From: an uncultured Candidatus Melainabacteria bacterium
GTDB taxonomy: Bacteria; Cyanobacteriota; Vampirovibrionia; Gastranaerophilales; Gastranaerophilaceae
NCBI GenBank assembly: GCA_934757255.1
Contig: CAKVLL010000009.1
Span: 1 to 61,927, forward strand
DNA length: 61,927 bases
Direction of reading: 5' to 3'
Each line of letters begins with the position of its first letter. Positions within the stretch are counted from its first letter, which is position 1. The position numbers and the translations under genes were made by a program. This document shows, piece by piece, positions 25,894-34,422 of the stretch. A model generated the notes under the pieces. That model searched no databases, had not been told where the DNA came from, and saw only the letters and a list, made by a program, of their open reading frames with translations.

Positions 25894-26670
25894 ATGACGA
25901 GGCGAACATATCTTAATGGAAGTATAAAAAATGGAAATATAATGCGATGGCCGGTAAACAATCTGGTTGTTTACATTGCTCCTATGAAGTTTTATTCTAA
26001 ACCGGGCGAGGATGCTAAGTATCGAAAAATGGTATTAGATGCTTTTACTGTATGGTCTGCAGCTACTGGTGGAAAACTACATTTTAGAGTTACAAATGTT
26101 TTATTAGAGTCAAATATAAATATTGATTGGAAACGTGTTGATAGAAAAGCTTTGGGACATTGTTATTTTAGTTGGGATGCTCAAGGACGTTTATATGGAG
26201 CGGAAGTATCAATTGGTTTGACAGATGGACGAATTCATCAACAATACGATAGTGACATAGAAGTCTATCATACTATATTACATGAAATTGGTCACGCATT
26301 AGGGTTAAATCATAGTCCATATAAAACAGATATTATGTATACACCACATCAATATGGGGTTTCATCACTTTCTGAAAATGATAAGCATTCAATAAATTGG
26401 CTTTATAGATTGCAAGCCGGAGCGTCAGTAAAACAATTTGCTTCTAAATATGGGATATCAACTGCAACTGATATAGATTCTGTAATACGAAAAATTGATT
26501 CAAAAAATGAGGAAGATATCGATACTTCCAAAATGCAAATTAAAACACATCGAGATTTACTGGAAGAGTCTTCTAATATAGGTGATTTAAAACGATACAA
26601 TATGATGCTACAAAATATTTCAATATCATCGAATGTAAAGAATTATTTAAATAACAACCGTCAAAAATAA
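25894..26670 (+). CDS. Matrixin-like zinc metalloprotease (M10-type)
   Basis: 258 aa. The zinc motif HEIGHALGLNH (H130, E131, H134, H140) fits HExxHxxGxxH, and the Met-turn IMY follows at residue 148, as in metzincins of the matrixin/M10 type. Upstream are the typical WSAATGGKLHFRV strand and a long substrate-edge region. The C-terminal 90 residues are Lys/Asp-rich and helical. No signal peptide is seen, unusual for a matrixin; an alternative start at Met17 (25942) does not add one. Either it is exported by a non-Sec route or it acts inside. Secretion is unproven. Confidence 0.88.
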   Translation: MTRRTYLNGSIKNGNIMRWPVNNLVVYIAPMKFYSKPGEDAKYRKMVLDAFTVWSAATGGKLHFRVTNVLLESNINIDWKRVDRKALGHCYFSWDAQGRLYGAEVSIGLTDGRIHQQYDSDIEVYHTILHEIGHALGLNHSPYKTDIMYTPHQYGVSSLSENDKHSINWLYRLQAGASVKQFASKYGISTATDIDSVIRKIDSKNEEDIDTSKMQIKTHRDLLEESSNIGDLKRYNMMLQNISISSNVKNYLNNNRQK

Positions 26671-26677
26671 AAAAATA

Positions 26678-26710
26678 GGCAATTTTTATAGGTAACAATA
26701 CTTTATTATA
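26678..26710 (+). promoter_or_regulatory. Shared promoter-like motif, copy B
   Basis: GGCAATTTTT (26678-26687), 10 nt, ATACTTTATTATA (26698-26710), 36 bp before the 26746 gene. Confidence 0.65.
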
Positions 26711-26745
26711 TATAGTTGTTAAAAATGTAAGGTTGTTATATAATA

Positions 26746-27513
26746 GTGATTGATCCTATGAGTTTTAAAGCTAGTGTTTTATATAATAAGAAAGTGGGAC
26801 TTGCAAATAAAGATAATCCATCTAATCCGATGCGGTTAAAATGTGGTTTATCGAATTTAGCAACTTATTCTAATTTTAATCAAGTTTCTTTAAAACCAAA
26901 ATTTGACTATGATTCGATGGAAATATTAACCAAAGTTGATTCTTTATCCAAATTAATTCCAAAAGACATGAAGATACCTTATAGTTTTAGTGTAGACGAT
27001 TTAAATGGAGAAAGAATATATACTAAAAACGGGGATTTAGATTGTATACGCGAATATGACAATGAAATTGTAAGGGATTATATTCCTGAAAAAACAGGTA
27101 AAAATGTTTTACAAATTATAGAACGAGACAGGACTTCCGGCCTTTTGATAAGTAAAATCGAACGTTCTATAAATAATAGTGGAGTAGTGAAGCTTAATGT
27201 AACGATATATGATGATAAAATAAATAATAAATATACAATGTTACAAATAGAAGATAATAGCATTTCTAATATAACAGAGTTTTATGCTGATGGTAAAAAA
27301 TTTAGAACTTTAGTTTGTGATGTATTTACAAATAAACCTTTGCGTTATATGGAAGCAAAAGAAGATGTTAATAATGAATTTGTTTTTACTGACGCTCATT
27401 TAGATACAAAAGGTGAAGTTAGTGAAATAAAGAAAGTTTTTGCTGATAAAGAAGTTTGTATCAAATATAGTGGTATGCAAAAAAGTATAGATGTAAAAAG
27501 ACAAATTGTTTGA
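26746..27513 (+). CDS. Hypothetical protein (255 aa)
   Basis: Not recognised. Start is GTG at 26746 (AAGG 12 nt upstream) or ATG at 26758. The second Met opens MSFKASVLYN, an N-terminal S-F-K-A string like the tags of other proteins in this window. The rest is polar, mostly predicted beta strand, with repeated (V/I)xxxxExxxD-type strands resembling a text-like antiparallel sheet (YSFSVDDLNGERIYTKNGD). No leader or membrane segment. It belongs to the motif-controlled set by copy B and ends in a terminator. Confidence 0.7.
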   Translation: MIDPMSFKASVLYNKKVGLANKDNPSNPMRLKCGLSNLATYSNFNQVSLKPKFDYDSMEILTKVDSLSKLIPKDMKIPYSFSVDDLNGERIYTKNGDLDCIREYDNEIVRDYIPEKTGKNVLQIIERDRTSGLLISKIERSINNSGVVKLNVTIYDDKINNKYTMLQIEDNSISNITEFYADGKKFRTLVCDVFTNKPLRYMEAKEDVNNEFVFTDAHLDTKGEVSEIKKVFADKEVCIKYSGMQKSIDVKRQIV

Positions 27514-27565
27514 TAATAAGTTTAGTTTTATGATAAAAAGGATAATATTGACAGTTAATTAATAC

Positions 27566-27592
27566 AAAAACATGACATATAGTCATGTTTTT
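27566..27592. terminator. Bidirectional terminator
   Basis: AAAAACATGAC (27566-27576), ATATA loop, GTCATGTTTTT (27582-27592). Symmetric A/T tracts on both sides. Confidence 0.85.
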
Positions 27593-27649
27593 GTTGAAAT
27601 GTTTATAAAAATCTTTTATATAGAAAAACCTTTATTTTTGCTATTTTAT

Positions 27650-27757
27650 TCATTTGAAGTTTGATTCTTTTAATTTCTTTTTCTTTTTTGAAATTGTATC
27701 TTTATATGTCATTCTTTCTTCAAAGAATTGTAGTATGTTTTTTAGTTTATTTACCAT
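27650..27757 (-). CDS. Possible small protein (35 aa)
   Basis: Minus-strand frame starting MVNKLKNILQFFEERM and ending in a Lys-rich tail. It sits in the otherwise empty 360-bp gap between the 26746 gene and glmU and is followed by the bidirectional terminator at 27566-27592. The composition is an amphipathic helix plus basic tail. No clear ribosome binding site (A-rich only), so it may be spurious. The rest of the gap is AT-rich with the glmU promoter. Confidence 0.3.
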   Translation of the reverse strand: MVNKLKNILQFFEERMTYKDTISKKKKKLKESNFK

Positions 27758-27819
27758 TTTTTTTGCTATGTGTTATTTATTGTAAACTAACACAAGGTTG
27801 CTATTAAAATCAGACCTTC

Positions 27820-27848
27820 TTGAACTCCTGTTATGAGTTTGGTAAAAT
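27820..27848 (+). promoter_or_regulatory. Sigma-70-type promoter of glmU
   Basis: TTGAAC (27820-27825), 17 nt, TAAAAT (27843-27848), 25 bp before the glmU start. Confidence 0.6.
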
Positions 27849-27872
27849 CATCTTAAAAAGAGGAGTATAAAG

Positions 27873-29153
27873 ATGATTAAATCAATTATTTTAGCCGCAG
27901 GCAAAGGCACAAGAATGAAATCCGATATGCCAAAAGTTTTACATACTATTTTTGATAAAACTCTTGTTGGCTATGTTATAGATGCAGTAAACAATACAGG
28001 TTTAGCTGATGAAAACTTTGTAATAGTGGGTCATCAGGCTGAAAGAGTAGAAGAATATATTAACAAAAATTATGATAACGCAAAATGCGTTCTTCAATCA
28101 CCACAGCTGGGAACAGGTCACGCTGTTAGCATGGCGCTACCATATCTAAAAGACTTTGATGGCGAAGTTGTAATTTTAAATGGCGATTTACCACTTATTA
28201 CATCCGATACAATAAAAGAATTTGTAGAATTCCATAAAAATAAAAAATCTGATGTTACAGTTATGAGTGCTAATTTTGATGACCCTACAAACTATGGACG
28301 CATAATCAGAAATTCAGACGGAACATTAAACGCTATCGTAGAAGAAAAAGATACAAATCCTGAACAAAAGAAAGTTAAAGAAATCAACGTTGGATGTTAT
28401 TGTTTAAATTGGACAAAAGTTAAAAATGCATTTAATGAATTAAAAACAGATAATGCACAAGGCGAATACTATCTTACTGATATTGTAAAATGGGCAAATA
28501 ATCAAAAACTTTCTGTTAATGCCTATATTATCAAGGATAACGATGAAACATTCGGAATTAATTCTAAAGCACATTTAGCAGAAGCTACAAAAATGTTAAA
28601 TAACAGAATAATCCAAAAACATCTTGATAACGGAGTTCAAATAATTGACCCTGCTACAACTTGGATATCACCGGAAACCGAAATAGGTGCAGACACAGTA
28701 ATTTATCCGTCTTGTTACATAAACGGCAAAAATAAAATCGGTAAACATTGTAAAATAGGACCATTTGCTCATTTAAGAGGCGATGTTGTATTAGAAGATT
28801 ACGTTAAAATAGGCAATTTTGTAGAAGTTAAAAAAACTACAATAAAATCACACACAAATGCTTGTCATTTAACATATCTTGGCGATAGCGAAATCGGTTC
28901 TAACGTAAATATCGGTGCCGGAACAATTACTGCTAATTACAACCCTTTAACAAAAGTAAAAAGTAAAACTATTATTAAAGACAATGTTAAAATCGGTTCT
29001 AATTCGGTAATAGTTGCGCCGGTTACAATTGAAGAAGGTGCAAATGTGGGGGCTGTCGGAGTAATTACAAAAAACGTTCCGGCATGGGCTCTTGCAATTA
29101 CTCGTGCACCACTAAGAGTTATTGAAAATTGGGTAGAAAAACATTTAGGATAA
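27873..29153 (+). CDS. glmU: Bifunctional GlcNAc-1-phosphate uridyltransferase / GlcN-1-P acetyltransferase
   Basis: 426 aa, a little shorter than the usual 450. N-terminal nucleotidyltransferase: LAAGKGTRMKSDMPKVLH, QLGTGHAV, LNGDLPLI. C-terminal left-handed beta-helix of hexapeptide repeats with the acetyltransferase site ACHLTYLGDSEIGSNVNIG and TANYNP. It makes UDP-GlcNAc for peptidoglycan and LPS. The usual KKS before HL is NAC here, a mild deviation in a conserved loop; the catalytic His is kept. GAGGAG fixes the start; single-gene unit. Confidence 0.96.
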   Translation: MIKSIILAAGKGTRMKSDMPKVLHTIFDKTLVGYVIDAVNNTGLADENFVIVGHQAERVEEYINKNYDNAKCVLQSPQLGTGHAVSMALPYLKDFDGEVVILNGDLPLITSDTIKEFVEFHKNKKSDVTVMSANFDDPTNYGRIIRNSDGTLNAIVEEKDTNPEQKKVKEINVGCYCLNWTKVKNAFNELKTDNAQGEYYLTDIVKWANNQKLSVNAYIIKDNDETFGINSKAHLAEATKMLNNRIIQKHLDNGVQIIDPATTWISPETEIGADTVIYPSCYINGKNKIGKHCKIGPFAHLRGDVVLEDYVKIGNFVEVKKTTIKSHTNACHLTYLGDSEIGSNVNIGAGTITANYNPLTKVKSKTIIKDNVKIGSNSVIVAPVTIEEGANVGAVGVITKNVPAWALAITRAPLRVIENWVEKHLG

Positions 29154-29163
29154 GGTTAAAAAG

Positions 29164-29200
29164 GAGGTTGGTTTTATTGAGAAACTGACCTCTTTTTTTT
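29164..29200 (+). terminator. Rho-independent terminator
   Basis: GAGGTTGGTTT (29164-29174) paired with AAACTGACCTC (29182-29192; two G-U pairs), then eight T. It just overlaps the last bases of the convergent mntP. Confidence 0.85.
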
Positions 29201-29738
29201 AGAACAAAGCTTTTATACCTAAAACAATAAGCAAGACTCCGGCAGAAATTTCAAGATTCTTAGTCGGAATGTGTTTTAACTTTCCGCCGAACGCAAAGCC
29301 TAAAATAGAGTTCGCAAAAGTTACAAACGCAATAAGAATTGCCGGTTTTAAGATGTTATTTCCAAACAGTGATAGTGTGATTCCGGCAGAAAATGCGTCA
29401 ATACTTGTTGCAATTCCGACAAGTAACAAGCAGTACAAATCAATACACAAAGGCTTTTCTTCTTTTGGAAAATTTGCTTCTAATATGATTTTTATACCGA
29501 GATATGAAAATATCAGAAAAACGATTATTCCGCTATAAGGTTCGACATAAGTTCTTACAAATCCTGTCAAAAAATAGCCGATAGCCGGCATGATTCCTTG
29601 AAACAAGCCTGTACATATCGCCAAAGAAAGCGAATTTTTTAAACGCTTTTCATTGAATGCTAAACCGTAAGAAAACGAAACAACGCAAGCATCAATAGAA
29701 AGTGCAACGGCTAGTAATATAATTGAAATATATGACAA
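29199..29738 (-). CDS. mntP: Manganese efflux pump MntP
   Basis: 179 aa, six predicted membrane helices. The two inverted repeats of the family each begin with an acidic motif: ALSIDACVVSFSYG at the N-terminus and GIATSIDAFSAGITL in the middle, the conserved Asp being essential for Mn export in E. coli MntP. It exports manganese across the inner membrane. The start codon is TTG, supported by AAGGA 7 nt upstream. No yybP-ykoY element was seen; dnaB lies just upstream (19-bp gap), so they are probably co-transcribed. Confidence 0.94.
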   Translation of the reverse strand: MSYISIILLAVALSIDACVVSFSYGLAFNEKRLKNSLSLAICTGLFQGIMPAIGYFLTGFVRTYVEPYSGIIVFLIFSYLGIKIILEANFPKEEKPLCIDLYCLLLVGIATSIDAFSAGITLSLFGNNILKPAILIAFVTFANSILGFAFGGKLKHIPTKNLEISAGVLLIVLGIKALF

Positions 29739-29757
29739 AATTTAATCCTTTTCTATA

Positions 29758-31158
29758 TTAAAACACATCAGTTTTAATAGGGTTCTTGAATTTTGTAATA
29801 CTTCCTTGGAATAGAAGCTTAACAGTTCCAACAGAACCGTTTCTGTGTTTTGCAATGATAATTTCTGCTTCCCCTTTATTAGCAGCTTTTTCTGCTTCTT
29901 CCTCTTCGTCATTAGCATTTTTATAATATTCGTCACGATAAATAAACATTACAATATCTGCGTCTTGTTCGATAGACCCTGATTCTCTCAGGTCTGAAAG
30001 CATTGGACGCTTATCTGTTCTACTTTCTACCGCACGAGATAGCTGTGAAAGTGAAATGATAGGAACGTTAAGTTCTTTTGCTAAAATTTTCAAACCTCTT
30101 GATATGCTTGAAATCTGTTGCATACGGTCTTCTCTTCCGGTGCCTTCGATTAATTGTAAATAGTCAATTACAATTAAGCCTAAATTTTTCTCAGCCATTG
30201 CTAAACGTCTACATTTAGCACGAATATCCGTAATTGTACAACCGGCTGTATCATCAATATAAATTGAAGCTTCTGAAAGGTCATTCATTGCAACAGCAAG
30301 TTTTTCCCAGTCTTTTGCTTGCATGTTACCTGTTTTTAGTCTTTGCGAATCAACTTCAGCTTCTGAACAAAGTAAACGTTGAACCAACTGACCTTTTGAC
30401 ATTTCTAAAGAAAATATTGCAACCGGAGTTTTTGCTCTTAACGCAACGTTCTGTGCAATATTTAGAGCGAATGCGGTTTTACCCATTGCCGGACGTGCGG
30501 CTAAAATAATTAAGTCAGAACGCTGAAGCCCGTTTAACATTGCATCTAAATCATAAAAATCTGTAGGTACACCTGTTAATTGCCCCTTGTTATTGTATCT
30601 TTCCTCAATCTTTGCGTAAGTATCATAAACAATATCTTTGATTGGAGAAAGTGATTTAGAAGCTTTCGCAGATGCGATATCAAAAATTAATTTTTCCGCA
30701 AGTTCTAATGATTCTTCGATTGGATTAAGGTCATATCCTGATGAAACAATTTCTGAACCAGCGTTAATCAAAGAACGTTTGATAGCTTTTTCTTGAACAA
30801 TTCTTGCATAATATTCAACGTTAGTCGTTGTAATTGTTTTATAGCTTAAATCGTTTACAAAAGCGCGTCCGCCAACAAGTTCCAGTTTTTGGTTAATGTT
30901 AAGAATATCCGATACTGACACAATATCAATTTTATCTTGGCTGTTATAAAGCTGTAACATAGCGTCATAAACATATCTGTGTGCAGGTTTATAAAAAGAA
31001 TCAGGCTTAAGCTGTTCTACAATTTTGTTCATACAATTTGGGTTAACCAAAATTGCGCCCAAAATCGCCTCTTCCGCATCAATATTTTGTGGCATTAAGT
31101 GTGATAAATCTTCTGTTTGTTGTGTTGATTTTCGTTTGTTTGCATAAGATGTTGACAT
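29758..31158 (-). CDS. dnaB: Replicative DNA helicase DnaB
   Basis: 466 aa. N-terminal helical domain from LMPQNIDAEEAILGAILVN, then the RecA-type motor: Walker A ARPAMGKTAFALN, the EMSKGQLVQRLL helix, Walker B LIVIDYLQLI, QLSRAVESR, and DLRESGSIEQDAD; the C-terminus is normal. It unwinds DNA at the fork as a hexamer. No intein or frameshift. AAAGGAG fixes the start. mntP follows closely. Confidence 0.97.
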   Translation of the reverse strand: MSTSYANKRKSTQQTEDLSHLMPQNIDAEEAILGAILVNPNCMNKIVEQLKPDSFYKPAHRYVYDAMLQLYNSQDKIDIVSVSDILNINQKLELVGGRAFVNDLSYKTITTTNVEYYARIVQEKAIKRSLINAGSEIVSSGYDLNPIEESLELAEKLIFDIASAKASKSLSPIKDIVYDTYAKIEERYNNKGQLTGVPTDFYDLDAMLNGLQRSDLIILAARPAMGKTAFALNIAQNVALRAKTPVAIFSLEMSKGQLVQRLLCSEAEVDSQRLKTGNMQAKDWEKLAVAMNDLSEASIYIDDTAGCTITDIRAKCRRLAMAEKNLGLIVIDYLQLIEGTGREDRMQQISSISRGLKILAKELNVPIISLSQLSRAVESRTDKRPMLSDLRESGSIEQDADIVMFIYRDEYYKNANDEEEEAEKAANKGEAEIIIAKHRNGSVGTVKLLFQGSITKFKNPIKTDVF

Positions 31159-31237
31159 TCAGAATACTCCTTTAAATAAGAGTTTATCAACAACAATTAT
31201 CTTATTCAATAATATTTTACAAAATGTATCTTAATCT

Positions 31238-33271
31238 TTAAGGTAGATTAGAGTTTGAATGTTTGATCTTTGCTCTTAATTCTTGTGCTTTTTGTATTAA
31301 TTCAGAATAAAGTTCTTGAATTTCAGGCGGAGTCGGTAAATGTTCTCCTAAAAAATTAGTTATTTTATCTTCTGCAAAATTTTTCCAGTATTTGATATAG
31401 ACATCAAATACATTATCACTATCAGCTAATGCTCTAGTTAAATCAATTTGCATTGATTGTGAATCAAAATTTGATTCCAGATAAACACCATATTCATTAA
31501 ACTTTTTAATTAGTTCATCACACTCATTTTTAACTAATTGACTTATTGAACTGTCTGCCCTTGAATTTTTAGGCTGTTTTCTCACCATATTAACATTGTC
31601 ATTAACATCTTGTTTTAACTCTGTGAATAATTTATGCAATTCTTGTTCTTCATTATTCTTAGAATTTTTAAAATCATTAACAAGTGCATCCAAATCGCCT
31701 ATATGATTATTGTTGGTATCATTAGGCAATTCTAAGTAAGCATAAGTTGAAGCAAAAAATTCTTGTGCATTGTCACAAGCGTGATTTTCTTTGTTTGGGA
31801 AGAATTTTGTATACAATTTTTTAAATTTTTCAAATTTTTGTGCAAATTCCGGTTTAGAAGATAAAAAAGTACCGTTTTGGTCATCAATAGCATGTCCCAA
31901 TTCGTGTACAAAAGATATTGTTGGTGTTTCACTATCAGCATCTGCTCGAAAAGCTATAGAATTAGAGCCAGGTGAATATAGACCAGCACCGTCATTTCCA
32001 ATTCTTTTCTGTAAGAATTTAATATCAGTAACTTCGTTTGCTAAATCTTTTAGCACTGAAGCTGGTAATGTGTTCATTATTCTTTCTAGACGTGGCAATT
32101 GCCATTGATGGAATTTATCACCTTCTATATCACCGGAAGAACCTATAATATTAATTGAAAATGTATCGCCTTTTTTTGAATCGATATTCATTTTTGCACT
32201 ATTTTTTTCTGTGTCAACAATATCAATATTTATATTATCATCTCTTTTGATATTTCGCTCTGTTTTATAATTACGTTTTTCTAATTTTAATTCAGGGGAA
32301 ATTATTGTTACGTGAGCGTCCATCATATCAATTACATTACCATCTTTATCCATTTTCTTTTTATAGTAATCGGGTTCTGCTGAAAGCAAATCATCATATT
32401 CTGCCGAAAAAGATATTTCTTCAACTCCATTTTCAAGCAATTTTTCGATAGTTTCTGATGGCAATTTGTTTAACAAATTAAGTGCTTTATCTCTTACACG
32501 TCTGCAATCTAATGCATCTTTATCGAAACAATCGTTTAAGTGGTAACTAATCTTATGTTCCTTGCCTTTTTTATCCGTTATTACAATTTCGCCAAAATTT
32601 GCAGCCTGATGGTTTTTACTATAATCTGCCGCTTCATCATCAACAACTTCATTTTTATAACAATCTGTTATTTCAAGACTTATTCCATCGCTTCTAATTT
32701 TTGTAAACGATTGAGAAAATGTTTTATTTTCATTATTTTTAATTCTATTTGTGTCTAAATCAAAAATCTCGTATTTATAACCATTTTTTAATTGATAAAC
32801 ATTTATTTCGTAATCGCCAGAATATTTTTCTGCAAGTTGTGCTTTAATTTTATTTATCTGATTTTCATAAAAACTTTTGGAATCTTTTTTTATTTCATCA
32901 TATTCTTTAGAATTATATGACATTTCAATATAGCCGGTTTGAGTGAGTTGTCTTTTCTTTGGTAATGCAATTTTTCCATTTTCAATTTGTTCTACTACTG
33001 ATTTTAAATTTTCATCTTTTAATAGTTTCGAAATTTCTTTCTTTTTATTAGAACCGAAGATTGAGATTCTTCGAACAAGATTATTGCTTTTTTCCAATAA
33101 TCTTTCTAATAATGAAAGTTCATCTTCTGAAATTTTTCTATCGCCATCATCAATTTTAGAAAAAATGGTATTGAGATATTTGTTTTGGATATTCAAATTA
33201 TCCCAATTATCGCCAACTTTTAAATTTAGCCTAACTTCTTCATTATTATAGTTGTTGTATGAATAATCCAT
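31238..33271 (-). CDS. Large zincin-type protein with EF-hand-like segment (677 aa)
   Basis: Residues 454-464 read FVHELGHAIDD: zinc motif H456, E457, H460, with a likely third ligand E504 in NAQEFFAS. This arrangement is typical of lethal-factor-like or ATLF-type zincins. Near the N-terminus, DDGDRKISEDEL (41-52) resembles an EF-hand loop. The middle 370 residues are polar and unrecognised. No signal peptide. It is driven by a sigma-28-type promoter 32 bp upstream, so co-expression with flagella is inferred; export by a flagellar-type secretion path is possible but unproven. It may be an effector or a peptidoglycan/filament-processing protease. Confidence 0.85.
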   Translation of the reverse strand: MDYSYNNYNNEEVRLNLKVGDNWDNLNIQNKYLNTIFSKIDDGDRKISEDELSLLERLLEKSNNLVRRISIFGSNKKKEISKLLKDENLKSVVEQIENGKIALPKKRQLTQTGYIEMSYNSKEYDEIKKDSKSFYENQINKIKAQLAEKYSGDYEINVYQLKNGYKYEIFDLDTNRIKNNENKTFSQSFTKIRSDGISLEITDCYKNEVVDDEAADYSKNHQAANFGEIVITDKKGKEHKISYHLNDCFDKDALDCRRVRDKALNLLNKLPSETIEKLLENGVEEISFSAEYDDLLSAEPDYYKKKMDKDGNVIDMMDAHVTIISPELKLEKRNYKTERNIKRDDNINIDIVDTEKNSAKMNIDSKKGDTFSINIIGSSGDIEGDKFHQWQLPRLERIMNTLPASVLKDLANEVTDIKFLQKRIGNDGAGLYSPGSNSIAFRADADSETPTISFVHELGHAIDDQNGTFLSSKPEFAQKFEKFKKLYTKFFPNKENHACDNAQEFFASTYAYLELPNDTNNNHIGDLDALVNDFKNSKNNEEQELHKLFTELKQDVNDNVNMVRKQPKNSRADSSISQLVKNECDELIKKFNEYGVYLESNFDSQSMQIDLTRALADSDNVFDVYIKYWKNFAEDKITNFLGEHLPTPPEIQELYSELIQKAQELRAKIKHSNSNLP

Positions 33272-33302
33272 ATTATCCCATCTTTTCTAACTTACATTTT
33301 AT

Positions 33303-33329
33303 ATAACGGCAGAATTTTTAAAAACTTTA
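33303..33329 (-). promoter_or_regulatory. Sigma-28 (FliA-type) promoter
   Basis: Minus strand: TAAAGTTT (33322-33329), 11 nt, GCCGTTAT (33303-33310). 14 of 16 consensus positions match with the exact 11-nt spacer. Confidence 0.78.
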
Positions 33330-33381
33330 ATAATATGAGGTCAATTGTTACAAAAATTAATAGCCTTTGCTCAAGATGTCT

Positions 33382-34401
33382 TTAATCTTCATCTTTTTCT
33401 GCGGCACGCTTTAGGATATTGGAATCGAGTTTCTTTTTCCCATATTTTTTGTGAGAAGCTTCCATTAATTTTTCACTTGGGCGTTTTGATTTTTTCTTTT
33501 TAGTGCTTTTTTCTTTTGCCGGTTGAAATTCATTTGAGGAATTAAGCTCTCTATACCACATTGACCAAAGAATAGAGCGCAAAGGTAAAGTATATTGAAT
33601 TAAAATTTGCGCAATTGTTAATTGTATGATAGCTAATGCGATATTTTCTTTTGGAATTTCCGGCAAACCATACATCTTTAAATTCAAATCCGGTAGCTGA
33701 TTAACCAATGGCAAAATAATATTAGATAAAAAGTTACTAATTCCACCCATATCAAAGAGTTTTAGTACAATTTGCGGTATAAATAAGTAGGTTAAGAGTC
33801 CGGCTAGTGCGATTAACAGAAATGTAGAAGCGAAATGTCCCTTAACTAAGTCTAAACTCTTTTTAATACATCCTGCTGGAGAAAGCTCCGGTTCGAATGT
33901 GAAAACTTGAAATACAAGTACGAAATATACGGCTAAAATTCCACAAACAACCCAAAATAGAGGACAAGCTGCTAATATAGAAAATATTCCGACAAGAAAC
34001 CACAGTCCTACAAATGGAACACTTCTTCTTTTAATAAGTTCTGTATGCGCATCAAAATCGTACACGCGTCCGCTTTTTAGCATGTTATCTAACATAGAAT
34101 TAATTGCGCCATAAGCAATCAAATAATCCCATAGAGCTTTCACAAGAATTGCCAATCCCGGTAGAGTGATAGCAATGGATAACAAAATTAGTGTATTAAA
34201 ATTATCAAATGCTGAATATTTTTCAATAAGATTTGGAAGATTTTGTGTATAAAAATATGTGATAACAAAAATTAAACTTAGTCCGGCAACTTGTCCTAAT
34301 ACAGGGAAAGACATATATTGAATAAATTTATCAAAATTTGAAAAATAGAGTCCTATTGACTCTGCAAATATTCCTAACGGAGTTTTATTTTTTCTAGACA
34401 C
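33382..34401 (-). CDS. Multi-pass membrane protein (339 aa), unknown
   Basis: Six or so hydrophobic segments: residues about 32-50, 68-90, 130-165 (a long double span), 191-212 and 253-275. It looks like the membrane part of DUF975/glycerophosphodiesterase-type helical bundles, but no family can be named. The C-terminal 60 residues are strongly basic (KSTKKKKSKRPSEKLMEASH). Together with the secreted 34423 gene (21 bp upstream, same strand) it forms a two-gene unit, suggesting a joint envelope role. Confidence 0.8.
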   Translation of the reverse strand: MSRKNKTPLGIFAESIGLYFSNFDKFIQYMSFPVLGQVAGLSLIFVITYFYTQNLPNLIEKYSAFDNFNTLILLSIAITLPGLAILVKALWDYLIAYGAINSMLDNMLKSGRVYDFDAHTELIKRRSVPFVGLWFLVGIFSILAACPLFWVVCGILAVYFVLVFQVFTFEPELSPAGCIKKSLDLVKGHFASTFLLIALAGLLTYLFIPQIVLKLFDMGGISNFLSNIILPLVNQLPDLNLKMYGLPEIPKENIALAIIQLTIAQILIQYTLPLRSILWSMWYRELNSSNEFQPAKEKSTKKKKSKRPSEKLMEASHKKYGKKKLDSNILKRAAEKDED

Positions 34402-34422
34402 CCTTTATTCCTTTAACTATTT

